From contig NZ_CABVPP010000063.1 of NCBI RefSeq assembly GCF_902499075.1, forward strand, positions 1 through 38,752: 38,752 nucleotides of DNA, written 5' to 3'. Source of the DNA: Burkholderia pseudomultivorans. GTDB lineage: Bacteria; Pseudomonadota; Gammaproteobacteria; Burkholderiales; Burkholderiaceae. The notes below the pieces were generated by a model. That model worked only from the letters and a program-made list of their open reading frames with translations. It was not told where the DNA came from and ran no database searches. Every line of letters begins with the position of its first letter. Position 1 is the stretch's first letter. The translations under genes and the position numbers were made by a program. Positions 17,913 to 25,631 of the stretch are shown here, in pieces.

Positions 17913-19787
17913 TCAATCCCCCATCGCGACGCCTTCGCGCCGCGGGTCCGAGCCGCCGAACCACACCGTCTGCCCCTGCACGTTGAGCCGCTGGATCCCC
18001 TGCAGTCCCGAATTCATTTCGACGACCTGCACGTTGTGTCCGCGTCCCTTCAGCCCGTCGACGAGCGCGTCCGACACGCGGCCGCGTTCGAGCTGCGTCG
18101 GCCCGTTGGTCGAGCCGAAGTTCGGCAGCGCGATCGCCTGCTGCATCGTCATCCCCCAGTCGAGCACGCCGATCAGCGCCTTCGCGACGTGGTTGATGAT
18201 CGCCGGGCCGCCCGCCGAACCGACGATCATCGTCACCTGCCGGGTCTGCTTGTCGAACACGAGCTCGGGCGACATCGCCGAGCGCGGGCGCTTGCCGGGC
18301 TGCACGCGGTTCGCGACCGGCCGGCCGTTCTCGCTCGACACGAACGAGAAGTCGGTGAGCTGGTTGTTCAGCAGGAAGCCGCGTACCATCAGCCGCGAGC
18401 CGAATGCGTCCTCGACGCTGGTCGTCATCGACAGCGCCTGGCCGTAGCGGTCGACGATCGCGATGTCCGAGGTCGACGGCAGCTCGGGGCTGCGATCGTC
18501 GGCCATCGCGAGCGTTGCGCCCTGCGGCGTGCCGGCCTGCGCGACGCCCATGCTGGTGTCGCCGATCAGGTGCGCGCGCTGCGCGAGATAGGTCTTGTCG
18601 GTGAGGCTCGCCCAGTTGCCGCCCGGCAGCGGCACGAAGTCGGGATCGGCGACGTAGCGCGCGCGGTCCGCATACGCGAGGCGCCCGGCCTCGCTGAACA
18701 GGTGCGCGGCGAATGGCGTCGGCTCGTAGCCGACCTCGTTGCGCACCGGTTTCTGCGCGCCGATCTGCTGCCAGTCGGGCATCGCTTCGAGAATGCCGAG
18801 CATCTGCGCGATCGCGAGGCCGCCCGACGACGGCGGCGGCATCCCGCACACCACCGAGCGCCGGTAGTCGGTGCACAGCGGCGCGCGCACCTTCGCCTTG
18901 TAGCGCGCGAGATCCTGCAGCGACAGCAGGCCCGGATTGGTCGGGTGCTTCCTCACCTTCGCGACGATGTCGCGCGCGATCGCGCCCGTGTAGAACGCGT
19001 TCGCGCCGCGATCGGCGACCTGTCGCAGCACGACCGCGAGCGCCGGATTCTTCAGCACCGTGCCGGCCGCCTTCGGTGTGCCGTCCTGGTTGTAGAAGTA
19101 CGCGCGCGCGGCCGGATCGTTCGCCAGATAGTGGTCGTTCGCGATCAGCCTCGCGAGCCGCGGGCTGATCGCGAAGCCGTGCTCGGCGAGCCGGATCGCA
19201 GGCTGGAACAGCCGCCGCCACGGCAGCTTGCCGTGCGCGCGATGCGCGGCCTCGAGCATGCGCAGCACGCCCGGCGTGCCGACCGAGCGGCCGCCGACGA
19301 CGCCTTCGTAGAAACTCATCGGCTGGCCGGTCGGGCCGTAGAACAGATGATCGGTGGCGGCGGCCGGTGCGGTTTCGCGGCCGTCGTACGCCTGCGTCGA
19401 CTTGCCGTCGAAGTACAGCATGAACGCGCCGCCGCCGAGCCCCGACGACTGCGGCTCGACGAGCGCGAGCACCATCTGCGTCGCGATCGCCGCGTCGATC
19501 GCGGTGCCGCCGGCCTTCAGCATGTCGTGGCCGGCCTGCGTCGCGAGCGGGTTCGCGGCCACGATCATGTCGCGCTGCGCGGTCCAGCCCGGCTTGTCGG
19601 TCCAGCCGCTCGACAGCTCGGGCGCATGAAAGCCGGGCAGCGGCGCGGCGGGGCCCGATGCGGCGACCGGCACGACCGCGCCCGACGGTGGTGCGGACGG
19701 CGACGTGCACGCGGCGTTGAACGCGACGAGCGCGATGGCGGCGATCAGCGTCCAGGGACGCGCGGGCGGACGAATCCGGTCGAACAT
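17913..19787 (-). CDS. ggt: Gamma-glutamyltransferase
   Basis: A 624-residue gamma-glutamyltransferase that hydrolyses glutathione or transfers its glutamyl group in the periplasm. Members cleave themselves before a catalytic Thr. The equivalent here is Thr439 in LPSTSDIAIVD, followed by MTTSVEDAFGSRL. Other hallmarks are DAAIATQMVLALVEPQSSGL, GGGAFMLYFDG, GMPPPSSGGLAIAQMLGILE and MIVGSAGGPAII. The N-terminus is an export signal with Cys27 in FNAAC. This is a poor lipobox because Asn is at position -3, so it could be either lipidated or cut by signal peptidase I. The gene converges with tauC. A sulfur-scavenging link between glutathione breakdown and taurine import is possible but only by proximity. 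Confidence 0.9.
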   Translation of the reverse strand: MFDRIRPPARPWTLIAAIALVAFNAACTSPSAPPSGAVVPVAASGPAAPLPGFHAPELSSGWTDKPGWTAQRDMIVAANPLATQAGHDMLKAGGTAIDAAIATQMVLALVEPQSSGLGGGAFMLYFDGKSTQAYDGRETAPAAATDHLFYGPTGQPMSFYEGVVGGRSVGTPGVLRMLEAAHRAHGKLPWRRLFQPAIRLAEHGFAISPRLARLIANDHYLANDPAARAYFYNQDGTPKAAGTVLKNPALAVVLRQVADRGANAFYTGAIARDIVAKVRKHPTNPGLLSLQDLARYKAKVRAPLCTDYRRSVVCGMPPPSSGGLAIAQMLGILEAMPDWQQIGAQKPVRNEVGYEPTPFAAHLFSEAGRLAYADRARYVADPDFVPLPGGNWASLTDKTYLAQRAHLIGDTSMGVAQAGTPQGATLAMADDRSPELPSTSDIAIVDRYGQALSMTTSVEDAFGSRLMVRGFLLNNQLTDFSFVSSENGRPVANRVQPGKRPRSAMSPELVFDKQTRQVTMIVGSAGGPAIINHVAKALIGVLDWGMTMQQAIALPNFGSTNGPTQLERGRVSDALVDGLKGRGHNVQVVEMNSGLQGIQRLNVQGQTVWFGGSDPRREGVAMGD

Positions 19788-19900
19788 GGAACCCTCGGCA
19801 GCAGTGAATTCGAAGGAGGCGGCGGTTTTCCGCGGCGGGCCGTCAGCGCGGGCGAGCGGCCGTGCGGCTGCGGCAGGCGCTGCGCGGGCGCCCCGGCGCG

Positions 19901-20863
19901 CTATTGTCGCCGCGCGGCCGGCGGCTTGTCATCCGACAAAAAACCCTGACGCATCGCGTCCGGCCCGCGCCGGCCGGTCTTTCCGGCCTGTTCGAGGATG
20001 AACTCTATGAAGGTCGAGGTCGCGCGCGTGTGATGCCGGTTCGGCATGTACAGCATGTACATGTGCGTGCCGAAGATGCTGAGCCGGTACGCGTCGAGCG
20101 ACGTGACGATGTCGCCGCGCCGCATGTCGTCGTGCACCACGTAGTCGGGCACGATGCCGACGCCGATGCCGGCGAGGATCGCCTGCCGCAGGAACAGGAA
20201 GTTCTCCGAGACGAGCGTCGGTTCGAGCAGCACCTCGTGGCGCTCGTCGCCGAGATACGCGGCGATCCGCAGTTGCCGGCCCATCACCGTCGCGGTGACG
20301 ACCGGCCCGGCCGACAGCGCGTCGAGGCTCGCCGGCATCCCGTGCTCGGCTGCGTACGCGGCCGACGCGCACGCGACGTAGCGCACCGCGCCCATGTCGC
20401 GCGCGACGAGGTTCGGCGGCGGCTCGGGCATCACGCGCACCGCGATGTCGATCTCGTCGCGCATCAGGTCCTCGACGCGGTTCTCGAACACCACGTCGAG
20501 CACGATGCCCGGATGCAGCCGCTTGAACGCGAGCAGCCAGTCGGCCATCACCATCTGCCCGTAGCCGCTCGGCACCGACAGCCGCACGCGGCCCTGCAGG
20601 TCCTGACCGAGCGTCGTCACCGATTCCTGCGCCGCGAGCAGTTCGTTGCGGATGCGCCGGCCGTGCTCGTACAGCTTCAGGCCGATCTCGGTCGGCTCGA
20701 TGCGCCGCGTCGTGCGCCGCACGAGCTGCTGGCCGATCGAGCGCTCGAGCTGGTTCAGCCGGTAGCTGACGTTCGCGCGGCTCATCTTGAGCCGCTGCGC
20801 GGCCTTGCTGAGATTGCCCGCGTCGAGGATCTCGACGAGCAGCGTCAGCGCGTTCAGGTCCAT
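19901..20863 (-). CDS. LysR-family regulator of the adjacent acyl-CoA operon (inferred)
   Basis: A 320-residue LysR-type regulator. The helix-turn-helix lies in residues 1-60 (LTLLVEILDAGNLSKAAQRL and MSRANVSYRLNQLERSIG), and the effector domain starts near 90 (GRVRLSVPSGYGQMVMADWL). I chose the ATG at 20863 because GGGAG lies seven bases upstream and MDLNAL is the usual opening. An upstream ATG at 20917 would add 18 residues. It is transcribed divergently from a CoA-dependent catabolic operon, with a 19-bp palindrome at 20912-20930 between them. That arrangement usually means autoregulation and ligand-dependent activation of the neighbour. The inducer is unknown; an acyl-CoA or carboxylate from the pathway would be a reasonable guess. 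Confidence 0.87.
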   Translation of the reverse strand: MDLNALTLLVEILDAGNLSKAAQRLKMSRANVSYRLNQLERSIGQQLVRRTTRRIEPTEIGLKLYEHGRRIRNELLAAQESVTTLGQDLQGRVRLSVPSGYGQMVMADWLLAFKRLHPGIVLDVVFENRVEDLMRDEIDIAVRVMPEPPPNLVARDMGAVRYVACASAAYAAEHGMPASLDALSAGPVVTATVMGRQLRIAAYLGDERHEVLLEPTLVSENFLFLRQAILAGIGVGIVPDYVVHDDMRRGDIVTSLDAYRLSIFGTHMYMLYMPNRHHTRATSTFIEFILEQAGKTGRRGPDAMRQGFLSDDKPPAARRQ

Positions 20864-20911
20864 GCGTATGCTCCCGATCCGCCCCGTTCGACGGACGGCT
20901 GGCGTAGTCAA

Positions 20912-20930
20912 TGTCAAGTCAGACTTGACA
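20912..20930. promoter_or_regulatory. Perfect 19-bp palindrome, likely LysR operator with overlapping -35 boxes
   Basis: TGTCAAGTCAGACTTGACA has 9-bp arms around a central A. Each end reads TTGACA outward, a consensus -35 box: at 20925-20930 for the fad-like operon, and on the minus strand at 20917-20912 for the LysR gene. A TGGAAT at 20947-20952, 16 bases after the plus-strand box, could be the -10. Binding here would control both directions. The sequence is seen directly; the role is inferred. Confidence 0.65.
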
Positions 20931-20962
20931 GCTTGTAAAAGCTCGCTGGAATTGTCAATGAA

Positions 20963-20978
20963 TCTCGATCAATCGAGA
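20963..20978. promoter_or_regulatory. Second inverted repeat in the LysR-fad intergenic region
   Basis: TCTCGAT and ATCGAGA flank a CA spacer, giving a 16-bp dyad. It lies 105 bases before the ATG at 21083 and just after the predicted -10 box of the catabolic operon, a position suited to a repressor. A third small dyad, CATGCCCGGCATG, follows at 20986-20998. Confidence 0.4.
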
Positions 20979-21082
20979 ATCGAGTCATGCCCGGCATGCA
21001 GCCGGATCCTTCCCCGCGTTCCTGCTTTTCCGCTTTCGCGAATCCGGCGCCGATGCGCGCGCCGCCGCGTCAAGGAGACACG

Positions 21083-23215
21083 ATGAATTCACCCGCTTTC
21101 CCCGCTACCCCGACCGGCACCGTCACGCGCGAGCGCCGCGACAAGGTGCTGGTCGTCACGGTCGATCATCCGCCGGTCAATGCGCTGTCCGCCGACGTGC
21201 GGCGCGGCCTCGCCGACGCGCTCGACGCCGCGCAGGCCGACGACGCGGTCCGCGCGGTGCTGGTCGTCGGCGCCGGCCGCAACTTCATCGCGGGCGCCGA
21301 CATCCGCGAATTCGGCAAGCCGCCGGTGCCGCCGTCGCTGCCCGACGTCTGCGCGCGCATCGAATCGAGCGCGAAGCCGGTGGTGGTCGCGCTGCACGGC
21401 GCGACGCTCGGCGGCGGCCTCGAGGTCGCGCTGGCCGCGCATTACCGGCTCGCGGTGCCCGGCACCAAGCTCGGGCTGCCCGAGGTCACGCTCGGCCTGC
21501 TGCCGGGCGCGGGCGGCACGCAGCGCGCGCCGCGGCTGATCGGCGCGCAGGCCGCGCTCGACCTGATGCTGACCGGCCGCCACGTGGGCGCGGACGAGGC
21601 GCTCGCGCTCGGCCTCGTCGATCGCGTCGCGCACAGCGACGACACGCTCGCCGAAGGTCTCGCGTATGCGCAGGAACTGCTGTCGCTCGGCGCCGGCGTG
21701 CGGCGCACGCGCGATGCGCAGGGCCTCGCCGATCGCGCGGCCGCGCAGGCCGCGATCGACGCGGCGCGCGCCGAGCTGCCGAAGAAGTCGCGCGGGCTGT
21801 TCTCGCCGGCGAAGATCGTCGACGCGGTCGAGGCCGCGCTCACGCAGCCGTTCGACGCGGGGATGAAGCTCGAGCGCAGCCTGTTCCTGCAGTGCGTCGA
21901 CAGCCCGCAGCGCGCGGGCCTCGTGCATGCGTTCTTCGCGGAGCGCGAAGCCGCGAAGGCGCCCGAGGCGCGCCGCGCGAACGCGCGGCCGGTCGAGCGC
22001 ATCGGCGTGGTCGGCGGCGGCACGATGGGCGCGGGCATCGCGGTCGCGGCGCTCGACGCGGGGCTGCCCGTGACGATGATCGAACGCGACGAAGCGTCGC
22101 TCGCGCGCGGCCGCGCGCATGTCGAGAAGGTCTACGACGGCCTCGTCGCGAAGGGGCGCATGACGCCGGCCGCGCGCGCGGCGCGGCTCGCGCGCTTCAA
22201 GGGCAGCACGTCGTACGATGCGCTCGCGCAGGCCGACGTCGTGATCGAGGCCGTGTTCGAGGACATGGCGGTGAAGCAGGCCGTGTTCGCCGAACTCGCG
22301 CGCGTGTGCAAGCCGGGCGCGGTGCTCGCGACCAACACGTCGTATCTCGACATCGACCGGATCGCCGCGAGCATCGACCGGCCGTCCGACGTGATCGGCC
22401 TGCATTTCTTCTCGCCGGCCAACGTGATGAAGCTGCTCGAGATCGTCGTGCCGGCCCGCGTGAGCGCGGACGTCGTCGCGACCGCGTTCGCGCTCGCGAA
22501 GCAGCTGAAGAAGACGCCGGTGCGCGCCGGCGTGTGCGACGGCTTCATCGGCAACCGGATCCTCGCGGTCTATCGCACCGCGGCCGACTATCTGATGGAA
22601 GACGGCGCGTCGCCGTACCAGATCGATCGCGCGGTGCGCGAATTCGGCTTCCCGATGGGCCCGTTCCAGGTCGTCGACCTCGCGGGCGGCGACATCGGCT
22701 GGGCGACCCGCAAGCGCCGGGCGGCGACGCGCGACCCGCGCGCGCGCTACGTGGAAATTTCCGACCGGCTGTGCGAGCGCGGCTGGTTCGGCCAGAAGAC
22801 CGGGCGCGGCTACTACCTGTATCCGGACGGCGCGCGCGTCGGCACGCCGGACCCGGAAGTCGAGGCGATCGTCGCGGAAGAGCGCGCGAAGAAGGGCATC
22901 GCGCCGCGCACGTTCACCGACGACGAAATCCTGCGCCGCTACCTCGCGGCGATGATCAACGAAGGCGCGAACGTCGTGCACGAGAAGATCGCGCTGCGCC
23001 CGCTCGACGTCGACGCGGTGTTCCTGCACGGCTACGGCTTCCCGCGCTATCGCGGCGGCCCGATGCACTACGCGGACACGGTCGGCCTCGCGAACGTGCT
23101 CGCCGACATCCGCGCGTTCGCGAAGGAGGATCCGCTGTTCTGGACGCCGTCGCCGCTGCTCGTCGAACTCGTCGGGCGCGGCGCGGATTTCGCGAGCCTG
23201 AACCGCGTCGACTGA
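21083..23215 (+). CDS. Bifunctional enoyl-CoA hydratase/3-hydroxyacyl-CoA dehydrogenase
   Basis: A 710-residue beta-oxidation enzyme resembling FadJ/FadB. Residues 1 to about 190 are a crotonase domain, with the oxyanion segment GRNFIAGADIREF, and Glu residues in GGGLEVALAAHYR and LPEVTLGLLPGAGGTQR that can serve hydration. From about residue 305 comes an NAD-binding 3-hydroxyacyl-CoA dehydrogenase: RIGVVGGGTMGAGIAVAAL, then NTSYLDIDRIA, GLHFFSPANVMKLLEIV (catalytic His) and GFIGNRIL, followed by the C-terminal helical domains. Both active sites look complete. The ATG at 21083 has an AAGGAGAC ribosome site. The gene leads a catabolic operon with two acyl-CoA dehydrogenases and a CoA-transferase. 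No thiolase is present, so the last step must come from elsewhere. The exact substrate is unknown. Confidence 0.88.
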   Translation: MNSPAFPATPTGTVTRERRDKVLVVTVDHPPVNALSADVRRGLADALDAAQADDAVRAVLVVGAGRNFIAGADIREFGKPPVPPSLPDVCARIESSAKPVVVALHGATLGGGLEVALAAHYRLAVPGTKLGLPEVTLGLLPGAGGTQRAPRLIGAQAALDLMLTGRHVGADEALALGLVDRVAHSDDTLAEGLAYAQELLSLGAGVRRTRDAQGLADRAAAQAAIDAARAELPKKSRGLFSPAKIVDAVEAALTQPFDAGMKLERSLFLQCVDSPQRAGLVHAFFAEREAAKAPEARRANARPVERIGVVGGGTMGAGIAVAALDAGLPVTMIERDEASLARGRAHVEKVYDGLVAKGRMTPAARAARLARFKGSTSYDALAQADVVIEAVFEDMAVKQAVFAELARVCKPGAVLATNTSYLDIDRIAASIDRPSDVIGLHFFSPANVMKLLEIVVPARVSADVVATAFALAKQLKKTPVRAGVCDGFIGNRILAVYRTAADYLMEDGASPYQIDRAVREFGFPMGPFQVVDLAGGDIGWATRKRRAATRDPRARYVEISDRLCERGWFGQKTGRGYYLYPDGARVGTPDPEVEAIVAEERAKKGIAPRTFTDDEILRRYLAAMINEGANVVHEKIALRPLDVDAVFLHGYGFPRYRGGPMHYADTVGLANVLADIRAFAKEDPLFWTPSPLLVELVGRGADFASLNRVD

Positions 23216-23246
23216 ACCCCGCCACCGCATTCGCAACGGACTTACG

Positions 23247-24455
23247 ATGGACCTCAATTTCACTCCCGAAGAGGAAGCGTTCCGCACCGACGTACAGCGC
23301 TTCCTCGCCGCTGAACTGCCCGAGCGCATGGCGCGCAAGGTGAAGGGCGGCCTGCACCTGACGCGCGACGACATGCGCGAATGGCATGCGATCCTCAACG
23401 CGCGCGGCTGGCTCGCGAGCCACTGGCCGCGCGAATACGGCGGCCCCGGCTGGAGCGTCGCGCAGAAGTTCCTGTTCGACAACGAGTGCGCGCTCGCGGG
23501 CGCGCCGCGCATCGTGCCGTTCGGCGTGAACATGCTCGGGCCGGTGCTGATCAAGTACGGCAGCGAAGCGCAGAAGCGCCACTGGCTGCCGCGCATCCTC
23601 GACGGCTCCGACTGGTGGTGCCAGGGCTACTCGGAGCCGGGCGCCGGCTCGGATCTCGCGTCGGTGAAGACGAGCGCGGTGCGGCGCAGGGACGCGCAGG
23701 GCGATCACTACATCGTGAACGGCCAGAAGACGTGGACCACGCTCGGCCACTACGCGAACATGATCTTCTGCCTCGTGCGCACCGCGACCGACGTGCGCAA
23801 GCAGGAGGGCATCAGCTTCCTGCTGATCGACATGAACACGCCGGGCGTCGAGGTGCGCCCGATCGTCACGCTCGACGGCGAGCACGAAGTCAACGAGGTG
23901 TTCTTCACCGACGTGCGCGTGCCGGCCGAGAACCTCGTCGGCGAGGAGAACCGCGGCTGGACCTATGCGAAATACCTGCTCACCTACGAGCGCACCAACA
24001 TCGCGGGCGTCGGCTTCTCGACGGCCGCGCTCGACCGGCTGCGCGCGGTCGCCGCGAAGCTGACGAAGAACGGCCGGCCGCTCGCCGACGATCCGTTCTT
24101 CGCGGCGCGCGTCGCGCGCGTCGAGATCGAGCTCGACAACATGCGCACGACCAACCTGCGCGTGCTCGCCGCGGTCGCGGGCGGCGGCGCGCCGGGCGCG
24201 GAAAGCTCGATGCTGAAGATCCGCGGCACGCAGATCCGCCAGGAGATCACGTCGTTGATGCGGCGCGCGATGGGGCCGTATGCGCAGCCGTTCGTCGACG
24301 ACGCGCTCGACGCCGACTACGACGGCGAGCCGGTCGGGCCCGACGAAGCCGCGAGCGCGGCGCTGCAGTACTTCAACAACCGCAAGCTGTCGATCTTCGG
24401 CGGCTCGAACGAGATCCAGAAGAACATCATCGCGAAGATGATGCTCGGGCTGTAA
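23247..24455 (+). CDS. Acyl-CoA dehydrogenase family protein, large partner
   Basis: A 402-residue FAD-dependent acyl-CoA dehydrogenase. The N-terminal helical domain opens with LNFTPEEEAFRTDVQRFL, and the middle beta domain has GYSEPGAGSDLASVKTSA and YIVNGQKTWTT, the FAD- and substrate-binding features. The C-terminal domain ends with IFGGSNEIQKNIIAK. In common short- and medium-chain members this loop contains the catalytic Glu (YEGT); here Gly385 takes that place. Such enzymes often pair with a second subunit, as in the heterotetramers of steroid side-chain degradation. The next gene, 10 bases downstream, is a different acyl-CoA dehydrogenase and a good candidate for the partner. A catalytic Glu elsewhere in the protein is also possible. 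Confidence 0.88.
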   Translation: MDLNFTPEEEAFRTDVQRFLAAELPERMARKVKGGLHLTRDDMREWHAILNARGWLASHWPREYGGPGWSVAQKFLFDNECALAGAPRIVPFGVNMLGPVLIKYGSEAQKRHWLPRILDGSDWWCQGYSEPGAGSDLASVKTSAVRRRDAQGDHYIVNGQKTWTTLGHYANMIFCLVRTATDVRKQEGISFLLIDMNTPGVEVRPIVTLDGEHEVNEVFFTDVRVPAENLVGEENRGWTYAKYLLTYERTNIAGVGFSTAALDRLRAVAAKLTKNGRPLADDPFFAARVARVEIELDNMRTTNLRVLAAVAGGGAPGAESSMLKIRGTQIRQEITSLMRRAMGPYAQPFVDDALDADYDGEPVGPDEAASAALQYFNNRKLSIFGGSNEIQKNIIAKMMLGL

Positions 24456-24465
24456 GGGAGCGACG

Positions 24466-25602
24466 ATGGATTTCCAGCACACAGAAGACCGCCGGATGCT
24501 GGCGGACACGTTGAACCGCTTCATCGCCGAGCAGTATCCGTTCGCGGTGCGCGATCGCATCGCGCAGTCGGCCGACGGGTTCGATCGCGCGATGTGGCAG
24601 CGCTTCGCCGAGCTCGGCGCGATCGGCGCGCTGTTTCCGGAGGCCGACGGCGGCTTCGGCGGCGCGGGCTTCGATATCGCGGTGGTGTTCGAATGCCTCG
24701 GCCGCGGGCTCGTCGTCGAACCGTTTCTCGGCGCCTTGCTCGCGGGGCGCGCGCTTGCGCTCGCCGGCGGCGACGCGCATCGCGCGAAGCTCGCGGCGCT
24801 GATCGACGGCAGCGCGAGCGCCGCGTTCGCGCACGACGAGCCGGGCTCGCACTACGAACTGACGACCGTGCGCACGCGCGCCGAGCGTTCCGGTGACGGC
24901 TGGGTGTTGACGGGCGCGAAGGGCGTCGTCGAGCAGGCCGCGCAGGCCGCGTTCTTCGTCGTCAGCGCGCGCGTCGCGGGCGCCGACGACGACGCGGCCG
25001 GCATCGGCCTGTTCGTCGTGCCCGCCGACGCACCGGGCGTGTCGCTGCGCGACTACCGGAAGATCGACGGCGGCCGCGCGGCCGAGCTGCGCTTCGAGCG
25101 CGTCGCGCTGCCGGCCGATGCCGCGCTTGTCGACCCGCACGGCGAGCAGGGCGCCGCACGGCTCGAGCAGGTGCTCGGCTTCGGGCTGCTCGCGCTGTCG
25201 GCGCAGGCGCTCGGCGCGATGGACGTCGCGAAGGAATACACGCTCGACTACCTGCGCACGCGCAAGCAGTTCGGTATGCCGATCGGCAGCTTCCAGGCGC
25301 TGCAGCACCGCATGGCCGACCTGCTGCTCGAGGTCGAGCAGGCGCGCTCGGCGGTGATCAACGCGGCCGCGCAGCTCGACGCGCCGCGCCTGGTGCGCGA
25401 ACGCGCGCTCGCGGCGGCGAAATACACGATCGGCCGGATCGGCACGCTGGTCGCCGAGGAGAGCATCCAGCTGCACGGCGGGATCGGCATGACCTGGGAG
25501 CTGCCGCTGTCGCACTACGCGAAGCGCCTCGTGATGATCGATCACCAGCTCGGCGACGAGGACCACCATCTCGCACGCTATATCGCGCTGTCGAAACAGT
25601 AA
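24466..25602 (+). CDS. Acyl-CoA dehydrogenase family protein, second partner
   Basis: A 378-residue acyl-CoA dehydrogenase homologue that is divergent from its neighbour. The N-terminal domain has MLADTLNRFIAEQYPFAVRD and FAELGAIGALFPEADGGFGG. The middle domain keeps a short WVLTGAKGVVEQA in place of the usual GxKxxIT segment. The C-terminal domain has RTRKQFGMPIGSFQALQHRM (FAD contacts) and QLHGGIGMTWELPLSHYAKR. The protein then ends after about 25 further residues (IDHQLGDEDHHLARY), without the usual catalytic YEGT-type loop. This matches the second subunit of heteromeric acyl-CoA dehydrogenases. It starts 10 bases after the first dehydrogenase gene with a GGGAG ribosome site. The pair probably introduces the double bond that the hydratase uses. 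Confidence 0.86.
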   Translation: MDFQHTEDRRMLADTLNRFIAEQYPFAVRDRIAQSADGFDRAMWQRFAELGAIGALFPEADGGFGGAGFDIAVVFECLGRGLVVEPFLGALLAGRALALAGGDAHRAKLAALIDGSASAAFAHDEPGSHYELTTVRTRAERSGDGWVLTGAKGVVEQAAQAAFFVVSARVAGADDDAAGIGLFVVPADAPGVSLRDYRKIDGGRAAELRFERVALPADAALVDPHGEQGAARLEQVLGFGLLALSAQALGAMDVAKEYTLDYLRTRKQFGMPIGSFQALQHRMADLLLEVEQARSAVINAAAQLDAPRLVRERALAAAKYTIGRIGTLVAEESIQLHGGIGMTWELPLSHYAKRLVMIDHQLGDEDHHLARYIALSKQ

Positions 25603-25631
25603 GCGCGACCACTCGAATGGAGGAGACAGCG

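Noticed and set aside
21089-23596. 835-codon minus-strand open frame opposite the hydratase/dehydrogenase gene
   Set aside because: Composition is His/Arg/Glu-rich with no known motifs, and it overlaps a well-supported plus-strand enzyme.
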